DNA from: Lysobacteraceae bacterium SCN 69-320
GTDB taxonomy: Bacteria > Pseudomonadota > Gammaproteobacteria > Xanthomonadales > Rhodanobacteraceae
Direction: 5' to 3'
DNA length: 64,000 nt
Assembly: GCA_001725155.1 (NCBI GenBank)
Contig: MEFP01000012.1
Coordinates: forward strand, 1 to 64,000
Shown: one piece after another, positions 51,248-59,441 of the stretch
Numbering within the stretch: the first letter of the stretch is position 1
Layout: each line of letters begins with the position of its first letter
Notes under the pieces: model-generated
What the model saw: the letters and a program-made list of their open reading frames with translations, nothing else
The model's database searches: none
Told to the model about the DNA's origin: nothing
Position numbers and translations under genes: made by a program

Positions 51248-51483
51248 CGTGGCTTTCCTGCCTCGGTGGATTCCGGCACCCCGGGCGCAGCCCTGGAGGT
51301 TTGCGCGGATGGTAACGCCGGTCGTGGCGGCGCCGCAGTGTCCGCGGCGCTGTTCAGCCGCAGATGGCGCTTTGATGACGGTAGCGTGACGCGGCGGCGC
51401 CGCCAAGTGGACGATGCGGCGATTGGAACATCGACGAAAAGTGTCGTGCCGATGCCGGCGTTCCGGCGGGCCGGCTGCCGATT
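51248..51483. other. Intergenic region, nothing recognised
   Basis: The 236 bases between the glycosyltransferase promoter and the end of the LysR gene hold no coding-like frame, repeat or RNA structure that can be supported. GTGACGCGGCGGCGCCGC (51387-51404) is locally palindromic and may be a transcript end for the LysR gene. Confidence 0.4.
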
Positions 51484-52388
51484 TCAGTCCGCCGCCATGC
51501 GGCCGAAGCGCTCGGCGAGAAAATCGACCAGGGCGCGCACCGACGGCAGCAGCCCGCGCCGGGACGGGAATACCGCATGCACGATCTCGCGCCGCGGCCG
51601 CCACTGCGGCAGCACCGTCACGAGTTCGCCGCGCGCGAACGGCTCGCCGACCATCAGGGCCGGCAACTGCACGATACCGACGCCGGCCAGCGCCGCGGCG
51701 CGCAGGGCGGACATGCCGCGCGTGATCAGGCGCGGCCGGTGCGGCAGCGAGACCTCGGCGCCGTCCGGACCGTACAGATGCCAGACGTGCTCGTTCTGCG
51801 GCAGGCCCAGGTCCAGGCTCGGCAGCGCGGCCAGGTCCGCCGGCACCTGCGGCGTGCCGTGCTGCTCCAGCAGACGCGGGCTCGCGACCAGGCACTGACT
51901 GCGCTCGGCCAGCACGCGCAGGACCAGATCGGTGTCCTGCAGCGGCGGCGGACGCACGCGCAGGGCCAGGTCGATGCGTTCGCCGATCAGGTCGACGCGG
52001 CGGTTGGTCGCGTCCAGATGGATCTCCACGCGCGGGCACTGCACCAGAAACTCGGCAAGCATGTCGCCGACCAGCGCATCGAGCAGCGCGACCGGACAGG
52101 CCATGCGCACGACGCCGCGCGGTTCGGCGCGCGTGATCGCGATCGCTTCGTCGGCTGCCTCGGCCTCGACCAGCATGGCCTTGCAGTGGGCGTAATAGGT
52201 CTGTCCCATTTCGGTGACCGAGAAATGCCGCGTCGAGCGCTGGATCAGGCGCACACCGAGGCGCTCCTCGAGCAGGGCGATGCGCCGGCTCAGCTTGGAC
52301 TTGGGCACGCCCAGCGCGCGGCCCGCCGGGGCGAAGCCGCCGTGATCGACGACCTGGGCGAAATAGCAGAGGTCGTCAGGTCCTGCAT
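51484..52388 (-). CDS. LysR family regulator; start out of frame by one base
   Basis: The body encodes a LysR protein: GFAPAGRALGVPKSKLSRRI is the helix-turn-helix, then LIQRSTRHFSVTEMGQ and an effector domain to residue about 300. The natural start, ATG 52388 (MQDL), is one base out of frame with the rest (DDLCYFAQVVDHGG): a single missing base near codon 5 explains it, and restoring it gives about 301 residues, the usual length. The remaining in-frame start, GTG 52308, would remove half the HTH. The gene is either mutated or misread here. It is divergent from pirin. Confidence 0.85.
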
Positions 52389-52397
52389 GGCGGCTCC

Positions 52398-52419
52398 AGC
52401 GTTCACCAGATGGAACGCT
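52398..52419. promoter_or_regulatory. Inverted repeat between lysR and pirin, probable LysR site
   Basis: AGCGTTC (52398-52404) and GAACGCT (52413-52419) are perfect 7-base arms with an 8-base spacer, starting 10 bases upstream of the lysR ATG. A further short palindrome, CTAAGTTAG (52461-52469), lies closer to pirin and may belong to its promoter. Confidence 0.55.
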
Positions 52420-52514
52420 GAGGATAAATCTCGCCGACTACCGCCGCGAATCGCGCTTTTCTAAGTTAGCGACCCAGCGCCGCGGCTAGTTCGCCCCGGT
52501 AAAAGGAGTCCGCC

Positions 52515-53378
52515 ATGAAGACGATCCTCGGCATCTACAGCGCCCCGCGCCCGCATTGGGTCGGCGACGGTTTTCCCGTGCGCTCGCTGTTTTCCTACGA
52601 CAGCCTGGGCAGGCACCTGAGTCCGTTCCTGCTGCTGGACTACGCCGGTCCGGCGCGCTTCGAGCCGGCCGCGCAGCGGCGCGGCGTCGGCGTGCATCCG
52701 CATCGCGGTTTCGAGACGGTCACCATCGTCTACGACGGTGAGGTCGATCACCGCGATTCGACCGGTGCCGGCGGCCATATCGGTCCCGGCGACGTGCAGT
52801 GGATGACGGCCGCCTCCGGCATCCTGCACGAGGAATTCCATTCCGACGCGTTCACCCGGCAAGGCGGCACCCTGGAGATGGCACAGCTGTGGGTCAACCT
52901 GCCGGCCCGCGACAAGATGAGCGAGCCCGGCTACCAGAGCCTGCGCGAGGGCGACATTCCGTCGGTCGCGCTGGCCGACGGCGCCGGCACGGTGCGCGTG
53001 ATCGCCGGCGAGTTCGCCGGCGTATCCGGTCCGGCGCGCACGCACACGCCGATGAACGTCTGGGATCTGCGCCTGAAGCAGGGCGGCGCGACCGCGTTGG
53101 AACTGCCCGAAGGGCATACCCTGGCGCTGGCCGTGCTGCGCGGCACGGTGCTCGTCAACGGCGACAGCGTCGTGCGCGAAGCACAACTCGTGCAGTTCGA
53201 CCGCGCCGGCCGCGGGATCGCGCTCGAAGCCAACAGTGACGCAGTCCTGCTGCTGCTCGGCGGCGAGCCGATCGACGAGCCCGTCGTCGGCTACGGCCCG
53301 TTCGTCATGAACACCGCGCAGGAGATCCGGGACGCCGTCGCCGATTTCAACGGCGGCCGCTTCGGCCGCATTGCCTGA
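52515..53378 (+). CDS. Pirin family protein
   Basis: The 287-residue bicupin has HPHRGFETVTIVYDGEVDH (metal His motif, about 62-80), GDVQWMTAASGILHEEFH and a C-terminal half including LLLLGGEPIDEPVVGYGPFVMN. Some bacterial pirins act as quercetinases or redox-linked regulators. GGAG precedes the ATG. The divergent LysR gene and the following OsmC gene form a conserved stress-related neighbourhood. Confidence 0.94.
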   Translation: MKTILGIYSAPRPHWVGDGFPVRSLFSYDSLGRHLSPFLLLDYAGPARFEPAAQRRGVGVHPHRGFETVTIVYDGEVDHRDSTGAGGHIGPGDVQWMTAASGILHEEFHSDAFTRQGGTLEMAQLWVNLPARDKMSEPGYQSLREGDIPSVALADGAGTVRVIAGEFAGVSGPARTHTPMNVWDLRLKQGGATALELPEGHTLALAVLRGTVLVNGDSVVREAQLVQFDRAGRGIALEANSDAVLLLLGGEPIDEPVVGYGPFVMNTAQEIRDAVADFNGGRFGRIA

Positions 53379-53384
53379 CTACCC

Positions 53385-53406
53385 GACGCCGCCGGCCGGC
53401 GGCGTC
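53385..53406 (+). terminator. GC-rich palindrome after pirin
   Basis: Eleven-base arms GACGCCGCCGG and CCGGCGGCGTC abut with no spacer, 7 bases after the pirin stop. A second hairpin, GGCGGCAG/CTGCCGCC, lies at 53535-53561. The rest of the 284-base gap to OsmC has no supported gene. The palindrome probably ends the pirin transcript. Confidence 0.55.
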
Positions 53407-53662
53407 GCCTTGCGCGCCTTCGCGCCGTTGCTGCGCAGCGCGTCCATGACCATCGAGACCGGCGGCGCGGCCGGCATCCGGGTTTCCTGCGATCGCGGCG
53501 AGTAATCGCGGAGCCGTCGGAGGCCGTGCGGCGCGGCGGCAGCCTGCAAGGGCCTGCCGCCATGCGCTTGAATCCGCGGCCGCGCCTGCGGCAGCGTAGC
53601 GGCCTGCCGCCGCGGAGCCGGCGCACAGGCCCTTTCCGAGTCCCACAGCCGGAGTCCGTCTC

Positions 53663-54064
53663 ATGAAGAAAGCCCGCGTCGCGACCGTCGTCTCCACGCC
53701 AACCGACTATGCGCACCGCATCCAGGCCGGTCGCTACGACCTCGTCGCCGACGAGCCGCCGGCTCTCGGCGGGCAGGGCGCCGGGCCGGCGCCGTTCGAT
53801 CTCTACCTCGCCTCGCTCGCCGCCTGCACCGCGATCACGCTGCGCATGTACGCGCAGCGCAAGGGCTGGGATCTCGGCGAGTTCCGCGCCGAACTGCAGC
53901 TGTCCGTCGACGAGGACGGCAAGGTGCACGTGCATCGCCTGCTGCATGCGGAACGGCCGCTCAGCGACGCGCAGTGGCAGCGGCTGCTGGAGATCGTCGC
54001 GAACACGCCGGTGACCAAGGCCATGCGCGAAGGCGCGACGATCACGAGCGAACGCGGCGCCTGA
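53663..54064 (+). CDS. OsmC-like peroxiredoxin family protein
   Basis: The 133-residue protein has the OsmC core: YDLVADEPPALGGQGAGPAP, FDLYLASLAACTAITLRMYA with the peroxidatic Cys54, and VANTPVTKAMREGATI near the C-terminus. The second, resolving Cys of classical OsmC is absent, as in the TPVTK-type subfamily. It may reduce organic peroxides with another thiol partner. It follows pirin and may share its LysR control. Confidence 0.93.
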   Translation: MKKARVATVVSTPTDYAHRIQAGRYDLVADEPPALGGQGAGPAPFDLYLASLAACTAITLRMYAQRKGWDLGEFRAELQLSVDEDGKVHVHRLLHAERPLSDAQWQRLLEIVANTPVTKAMREGATITSERGA

Positions 54065-54234
54065 CGCGCGCGCCGCCGTCCTGTTCGGTCGGCGCCGGCG
54101 GCGACGTTCCTACCGACCTGACGCGGCGCAGCCCGCTGCGGCTGGCGCGGCGGCAGTCGTGCCGGATACCCTAGCGGAAGGAACGGCTGCCAGCCCGCGT
54201 TCCCCCGCATCCACTCGCCGATTCGACGGACAGT

Positions 54235-56268
54235 ATGAGCGTAGCAGGCGCGCGGCAGACGAGTTCCATCCGCTACAGCTTCGCCGACGTGGTCATCGAA
54301 CCCGAAGGCCGCCGCATCTTCGTCGGCGCGCGCGAACGGGCGGCTTCGCGCCGCGCGTTCGATCTGCTGCTGGCCCTGTGCGAGGCGCCCGGCCGCGTGC
54401 TGTCGCGCGACGAGCTCAGTGACCGGCTCTGGCCCGGCGGTCAGATCGTCTCCGACGAAGCCTTGACCCAGGCCATCTTCCGCGCGCGCGCCGTGCTCGG
54501 CGCGCAGGGCGAGCGCATCGTGACCCTGCGCGGCGTCGGCATCCGCTTCGACGCCGAGGTGCAGCGCGAGGCGCTGGCCGCGGCGTCGCCGGCGATGGCT
54601 GAATCTGCGGCAGCGCCGGTGATGCCGGTCGCGGCCGCTGCCGCTGCCGCGCCGCCGGATGCGGGCGCCGTCGTCGCCTCCGCCGATTTCGCCGCACGCG
54701 CCGCCGAGCCGGATCCGCGCGAAGGCGCCGCCGCCCCGGCCGCCGTCACCGAAATGCCGGTTGCGGCTGCGCCGACGCTCACCGCGGCAGCGGCGATTGC
54801 CGCCTCACCGCCGATCGCCGTTTCACCGGTTGATCGGGCCCCGCCGGTTGTCGAGCCGGCGCCGGTCGCCGCCGCGCCCCGGCGGTCGCCGCTGCCGCTC
54901 GTTGCGCTGGCGGCGCTCGTGCTGGTCGCCGCGGCGTTCGCACTCTGGCGCTGGTCGCTGTCGGGCAGCCAGTGGGTGGACCAGGGCTACGGCATCCGCG
55001 CCGCCGACGTGCACCCGGCGCAGTCCGACAGCCTGCGTCTGCTCGGCGAGGCCATACGCCACGACAACCGCGGCGACCGCGCACGTGCGCGGGCGTTGCT
55101 CGAAGCGCTCAACGACAGCGACGCGCAGACTCCGTGGCCGCCGCTGCTGCTCTCGCTCTGGTCGACCGGCGCCGGCAATGCGGCCGACGCCGAGCGCTGG
55201 CTCGCACGGGCCGCCGAGCGCGCCCAGCCGCTGCGCGATCCCTACGTCAACGCGATGCTGCGCTACGTCCAGGCCGAACGCGACGGCAGCGCGGCCGACA
55301 TCATCCGCTACGCCGGCGCCGTGCTCGATCTGCGCACCGACGCCTGGCGCATGCACCTGGCCCGCGCGCACCTGAAGCACTACCAGGGGCTGCGCGAGGC
55401 GGCGCTCGAGGAGATCCGCCAGATCGGCGCGTTCGAGCTCGGCAACCGCAAGCTCGAGGCCGCGCTGGCCGACCGCGCGTCGTTCGGCGACGTGGCCGGC
55501 GCCCAGGCCGTGCTCGACGGCCTGGCGCGCACCGGCGATGCGGCGGCCTGGGACTACCTGGCCGGCCGCATCAGCTGGAGCCGCGGCGACGCGGCCGCCG
55601 CGCGCGCCGCCTGGGAACGCGCCGCCGACGAGGCGCAGCGCAACGGTCGCAGCGACATCGGCAACCGCGCACGGGCCAATGCCGGCCTGGCCGCGACCCT
55701 GGCCGGCGACCACGCCGGTGCGATCGCGCATTTCGAGCGCGCCCGCGTCGGCATGGCCGACGCCGGCTGGATCACCGACGAGATCGACCTGTCCCTGCTG
55801 CTGGCGCAGCTGCAGATGGCCGAAGGCCACGCCGCGCTGGCCCGGCGCGAATTCGACCGCGCTGTCGCGGTCGCCCGGCACGGCGGCGATGCGACCCTGG
55901 ACAGCCTGATCGGCCTGATCGGCGCGCGCCTGTTTCCGGAGCAGGCGCCGGCTGCGGCGGCCGAAGTGCCGGCGGTGCAGTCGCTGGCCGAGGCACGCGC
56001 CGCCTACAACCGCGGCGACCGCGCCGCGGCCCGGACCGAGCTGGCCGTGGCGCGCCAGCGCGGCGTGCTGGATCTGCCGTTCGCCGACGAGGCGCGCCTG
56101 CTTGCCGCCGAACTGGGCGAGCCGGTCGCTGCGGAAAAAGCGCTGGACCCGCCGTATCCGCCGCTGGCCGTGGCCGGCGCGCGGCTCTCGCTGGCCGCGC
56201 TGCAGGGGCGCCCGGCCGCGCCGCGCACGGCGCCGGCCGGCGCCGCGGCAGATGCTCCGGCACACTGA
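54235..56268 (+). CDS. CadC-like membrane-anchored winged-helix regulator with TPR-like domain
   Basis: The 677-residue protein has an OmpR/CadC-type DNA-binding domain (about 12-108; RAFDLLLALCEAPGRVLSRD, LSDRLWPGG, RAVLGAQGERIVTLRGVG), a long Ala/Pro linker (about 112-215), one membrane helix (219-239) and a periplasmic region of TPR-like helical repeats (about 265-640). It should sense something in the periplasm and control transcription directly. Its place before a globin and a redox cyclase suggests a link to respiration or oxidative stress. Confidence 0.9.
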   Translation: MSVAGARQTSSIRYSFADVVIEPEGRRIFVGARERAASRRAFDLLLALCEAPGRVLSRDELSDRLWPGGQIVSDEALTQAIFRARAVLGAQGERIVTLRGVGIRFDAEVQREALAAASPAMAESAAAPVMPVAAAAAAAPPDAGAVVASADFAARAAEPDPREGAAAPAAVTEMPVAAAPTLTAAAAIAASPPIAVSPVDRAPPVVEPAPVAAAPRRSPLPLVALAALVLVAAAFALWRWSLSGSQWVDQGYGIRAADVHPAQSDSLRLLGEAIRHDNRGDRARARALLEALNDSDAQTPWPPLLLSLWSTGAGNAADAERWLARAAERAQPLRDPYVNAMLRYVQAERDGSAADIIRYAGAVLDLRTDAWRMHLARAHLKHYQGLREAALEEIRQIGAFELGNRKLEAALADRASFGDVAGAQAVLDGLARTGDAAAWDYLAGRISWSRGDAAAARAAWERAADEAQRNGRSDIGNRARANAGLAATLAGDHAGAIAHFERARVGMADAGWITDEIDLSLLLAQLQMAEGHAALARREFDRAVAVARHGGDATLDSLIGLIGARLFPEQAPAAAAEVPAVQSLAEARAAYNRGDRAAARTELAVARQRGVLDLPFADEARLLAAELGEPVAAEKALDPPYPPLAVAGARLSLAALQGRPAAPRTAPAGAAADAPAH

Positions 56269-56419
56269 TCCGAAACGAAATAATGCACGCGTAGCACTGA
56301 CGTCAGGCAGGCGCGCCGCGGCCAACCCAGACTCTGCGCCACCGTCCGCCGGCCTGCTGCCGGCGGAAATGGCGCAGGCAGGCAAGGCTCGCTCGCTGGG
56401 GCCGACAGGAGGCGATGAC

Positions 56420-56836
56420 ATGTACGATCTGGACATACAACGGGTGCGCGAAAGCTATGCGGCGATCGGCGATGGCAGCGGCCTGGGCCAGCGCTTCTAT
56501 GCGCAGTTGTTCCGCCTGCGGCCCGACGCGCGCGCGCTGTTCCCGGTCGACCTGGACCAGCAGGTGCACAAGCTCATCGACATGCTCGCATCCATCGTGC
56601 GCGCCCTCGACGCGCCGGCCCAGCTCGCGCGCGACTTCGCCGAACTCGGCCGCCGCCACCTGGGCTACGGCGTCAGCGAAGAGGACTACGACGACGTCGG
56701 CGCGGCCCTGCTGATGGCCCTGCGCGAACAGCTCGGCACGGCGTTCACGCCGGAGATCGAGCAGGCCTGGGCGACGCTGTACGGCGATCTGGCCGAGGCC
56801 ATGATCGCGGCCGAGAACGCGGCGCAGGACGCGTAG
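56420..56836 (+). CDS. Single-domain globin, first copy
   Basis: The 138-residue protein is a flavohaemoglobin-type globin domain without reductase. AELGRRHLGYGV puts proximal haem His at residue 80, and the E-helix (DQQVHKLIDMLASIV) supplies the distal side. A perfect AGGAGG lies 7 bases before the ATG. It lies upstream of the ferredoxin-cyclase gene with a matching second globin on the other side. Likely roles are O2/NO binding or sensing. Confidence 0.92.
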   Translation: MYDLDIQRVRESYAAIGDGSGLGQRFYAQLFRLRPDARALFPVDLDQQVHKLIDMLASIVRALDAPAQLARDFAELGRRHLGYGVSEEDYDDVGAALLMALREQLGTAFTPEIEQAWATLYGDLAEAMIAAENAAQDA

Positions 56837-56904
56837 CGCCAGTAGCCGGCCGCCGTACCGGTCCGCCCGCGGCGATGCCGGCTTCAGCCGACGCGGCCGC
56901 GCCA

Positions 56905-57350
56905 TCCGGCGGACGCCGCCAGCGCGCCGCGAGCAGCGGCAACAGCCGCAGGTTCAGCAGGGTCGAGGAGATCAGTCCGCCGAGCAGCACGATGGTCATC
57001 GGGCCTTCGATCTCGCGGACGGCTTCGCCGTTGCCCCAGGCCAGCGGCAGTACGCAGTGCGGTCACGAGAGCGGTCATCAGCACCGGCGTCAGGCGTTCG
57101 TGCGCGCCGCGCAGTGCCGTCGTCAGGTTCCAGACGGCACTGCGCGGACGACCAGACAGTCGAAATGCGCGGTCCGCATGATGCCGTTGCGCGCGCTGAC
57201 GCCGAACCGCGCGACGAAACCGGCCAGGGTGCCCATCGGCAGTCCGATGCCGCCGAGCAGCGCGAAGGCAGTTCGCCAGGATCGGCAGCACGCTGCGCGC
57301 GCGGCCGAAGCTGAGCCCGGGCAGCGCGGCGATGCCCAGTGCGGCCAGTG
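56905..57350 (-). pseudogene. Decayed CusA/CzcA-type RND efflux pump, C-terminal remnant
   Basis: Fragments in three frames read in order as one RND pump: LSFGRARSVLPILAN; FALLGGIGLPMGTLAGFVAR then FGVSARNGIM; TTALRGAHERLTPVLMTALV; LPLAWGNGEAVREIEGPMT; IVLLGGLISSTLLNLRLLPL. At least three single-base shifts (near 57265, 57145 and 57050) and loss of the first ~800 residues make it non-functional. It lies antisense between globin and cyclase genes. Confidence 0.75.
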
Positions 57351-57601
57351 TCGAAGGGCTCGGCAGGTCGCGTCGCGGCGTCGCCGGTTCCGCCGAAATC
57401 CCGATACGGACCCGCAGGCGGCGCCAGCCGGGCGGTGAGCAGGGTACGCGCCGCTTCGGTGAATCCGGCCGCGCCGCGTTCGGCCGGATGGGCGGTGATG
57501 ACCTGGCGCCGGAGATCGCGCTGCGGCGGCTGACCGGAGCGACGTCGGCGCCGCGGCCGCGGCGTATGCTGCACGGCATTGCTCGCGCAGCCGTGGCGGT
57601 C

Positions 57602-58522
57602 ATGAGCCGGATCCGCATCCTTCCCGACGACGTGGAGATCGAGGCCCTGCCCGGCGAGACCGTGCTCGCGGCCGCCCTGCGCGCCGGGGTGCCGCATCTG
57701 CATCTGTGCGGCGGCAACGCGCATTGCTCGACCTGCCGCATCGAACTGCGCGAGGGCGCCGACCAGTGCGCGCCGCAGACCGCGGCCGAGCAGCGCATCG
57801 CGCAGCGGCTGCATTTCCAGCCCGGCCTGCGCCTGGCCTGCCAGACCGTCGTGCAGGGACCGATGACGGTACGCCGCCTCGTGCTCGACGCGCACGACGC
57901 GCGGCTCGTCGACCAGCGCGGGCGCGCGGCCGCGGAGGCCAGCGTCGGCGAGGAACGCCGGCTCGCGATCCTGTTCGCCGACATCCGCGGCTTCACCGCG
58001 TTTTCCGAGCGTCTGCCGCCGTATGACGTGATCCACGTGCTCAACCGCTATTTCCATGCGGCCGGCGAAGTCATTGCGCGCTACGGCGGGCGCATCGACA
58101 ACTACATGGGCGACGGCTTCATGGCGCTGTTCGGCCTGGGCGACGAGGACGCGCCGGCGTGTCTGCGCGCGGTCAGCGCCGGGCTCGCGCTGATCGACGC
58201 GGTCGCCGCGCTGCAGCCGTATCTGCTCACCGCGTTCGGCGAAGGCTTCGGCATCGGCGTCGGCATCCACTACGGCTGCGCCGTGGTCGGCAGCGTCGGC
58301 GCGGCCGGCAACGAGCGCGTGACCGCGATCGGCGACGCGGTCAATCTCGCCAGCCGCATCGAGGAAGCCAACAAGCGCTTCGGCACGCAGCTGCTGATTT
58401 CGGCGCAGACCTGGGCGCAGGTCGCCGAACAGGTTCAGATCGGGGCGATTCACGAGACCGCGCTGGCCGGCAAGAGCGGCAGCTACCGCCTGTTCGAAGT
58501 GCGCGGCCTGCGTGCCGGTTGA
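57602..58522 (+). CDS. [2Fe-2S] ferredoxin domain fused to adenylate/guanylate cyclase
   Basis: The 306-residue protein has a plant-type ferredoxin domain (1-95) with Cys36, Cys42, Cys45 and Cys80 (LCGGNAHCSTC, RLACQ), followed by a class III cyclase (about 118-300): LAILFADIRGFTAF with metal Asp127 and NYMGDGFMALFG with Asp171. The iron-sulfur part should make cyclic nucleotide output depend on redox state. ATG 57602 is chosen; ATG 57566 is also possible. The 3' end is convergent with a globin gene, 97 bases away. Confidence 0.94.
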   Translation: MSRIRILPDDVEIEALPGETVLAAALRAGVPHLHLCGGNAHCSTCRIELREGADQCAPQTAAEQRIAQRLHFQPGLRLACQTVVQGPMTVRRLVLDAHDARLVDQRGRAAAEASVGEERRLAILFADIRGFTAFSERLPPYDVIHVLNRYFHAAGEVIARYGGRIDNYMGDGFMALFGLGDEDAPACLRAVSAGLALIDAVAALQPYLLTAFGEGFGIGVGIHYGCAVVGSVGAAGNERVTAIGDAVNLASRIEEANKRFGTQLLISAQTWAQVAEQVQIGAIHETALAGKSGSYRLFEVRGLRAG

Positions 58523-58619
58523 ACGACCGTGCCGCGTCGGCTTCGATGGCTGGCCGGACAGCCGGTCCGCGGGCGCCTGACGCGCCCCGGCCGACAGATC
58601 CGTGAATCCCTGCGGCCGC

Positions 58620-59066
58620 TCAGGCCGCCGCGGCGAAGCAGCGCTGCATCGTCGCGGCGACGCCGCCGTACAGCGTGGCCCAGGCCGTGTGCGCGGCATC
58701 GTCGAATGCCGCGCCGAGACGCGCGGCCAGGGTGTCGAGCAGCGCCGCGCCGACGACGGCGTAGTGATGGCTCTGCACCTGGTAGCCCGCATGGCGCTGG
58801 CCCAGATTCGCCAGCGGTCCGGCCAGTTGTTCGGGGCGGTCCAGTCCGGCGATCAGCATGCTCAGCATGCGCACGAGCTTGGCGCGCTGCTCGGCCAGAT
58901 CGTTGCCGAACATCGGCCGCACCTGCGGCGCAAGCGTGAACAGGCGTGCGTAGAAATCCGCCGCAAAGCCGTCGGCGTCGCCGGCGATCATGGCGAAGTT
59001 GGCGCGGATCAGCGCGATCGAAGCCGGGTCCAGCCAGGCGACCGGCGCGGTGGTGGAAAGAGTCAT
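58620..59066 (-). CDS. Single-domain globin, second copy
   Basis: The 148-residue globin has proximal His92 in NLGQRHAGYQV, matching the first copy in layout (ALLDTLAARLGAAF versus LLMALREQLGTAF) but quite diverged. AAGGA lies 8 bases before ATG 59066. It faces the cyclase gene. The pair of globins around one redox cyclase suggests joint gas and redox sensing rather than simple duplication. Confidence 0.92.
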   Translation of the reverse strand: MTLSTTAPVAWLDPASIALIRANFAMIAGDADGFAADFYARLFTLAPQVRPMFGNDLAEQRAKLVRMLSMLIAGLDRPEQLAGPLANLGQRHAGYQVQSHHYAVVGAALLDTLAARLGAAFDDAAHTAWATLYGGVAATMQRCFAAAA

Positions 59067-59441
59067 CGGAGTTCCTTCAGTCAGCAAGGGAAGGGCGGCA
59101 GCCTCGACCCGCAGCGGCAGAGGCCGCGCAGGGCGCGCATGCGCAGGGCAGGTGCCGGCGCCGCAGCGTCGGGGTAGCTGCGGCGCCGGCGATGTCGGCG
59201 ACGGTCGTTGGGGGTGATCACCGACGGGGAGCAGTGTCCGCAGCGCGTTCCCTGGCTGCCTGACGACAATCCGCCGGCAGCGTTATCGGATCATTTTTAT
59301 TCGTCGCCTCAGTCGCTTGGTGCGCTTGATGCTGTCGTCGACGACGATGGTGCGGGCGCGGAGCAGGCGGCGATGCGCGGCGAATGAGGGGATTGCGCCG
59401 CGGCACTGGCGCATTGGCATCGCCGCCCGCCGTCGCGCCCG
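59067..59441. other. Intergenic region, no gene supported
   Basis: These 375 bases hold the promoter of the second globin gene. Close to the secreted-protein end there is a minus-strand frame LRARTIVVDDSIKRTKRLRR... of about 35 residues that is charged and helical-looking but has no start or context. An AT-rich patch (ATCATTTTTATTCG, 59288-59301) interrupts the GC-rich DNA. Confidence 0.45.

Noticed and set aside
51484-52308. 274-residue LysR as the true protein starting at GTG 52308
   Set aside because: It would lack half of the DNA-binding domain, and homologous sequence continues upstream to ATG 52388 with one missing base.
53395-53660. Possible gene remnant between pirin and osmC
   Set aside because: Short frames in all directions have no recognisable motif; hairpins explain the sequence better.
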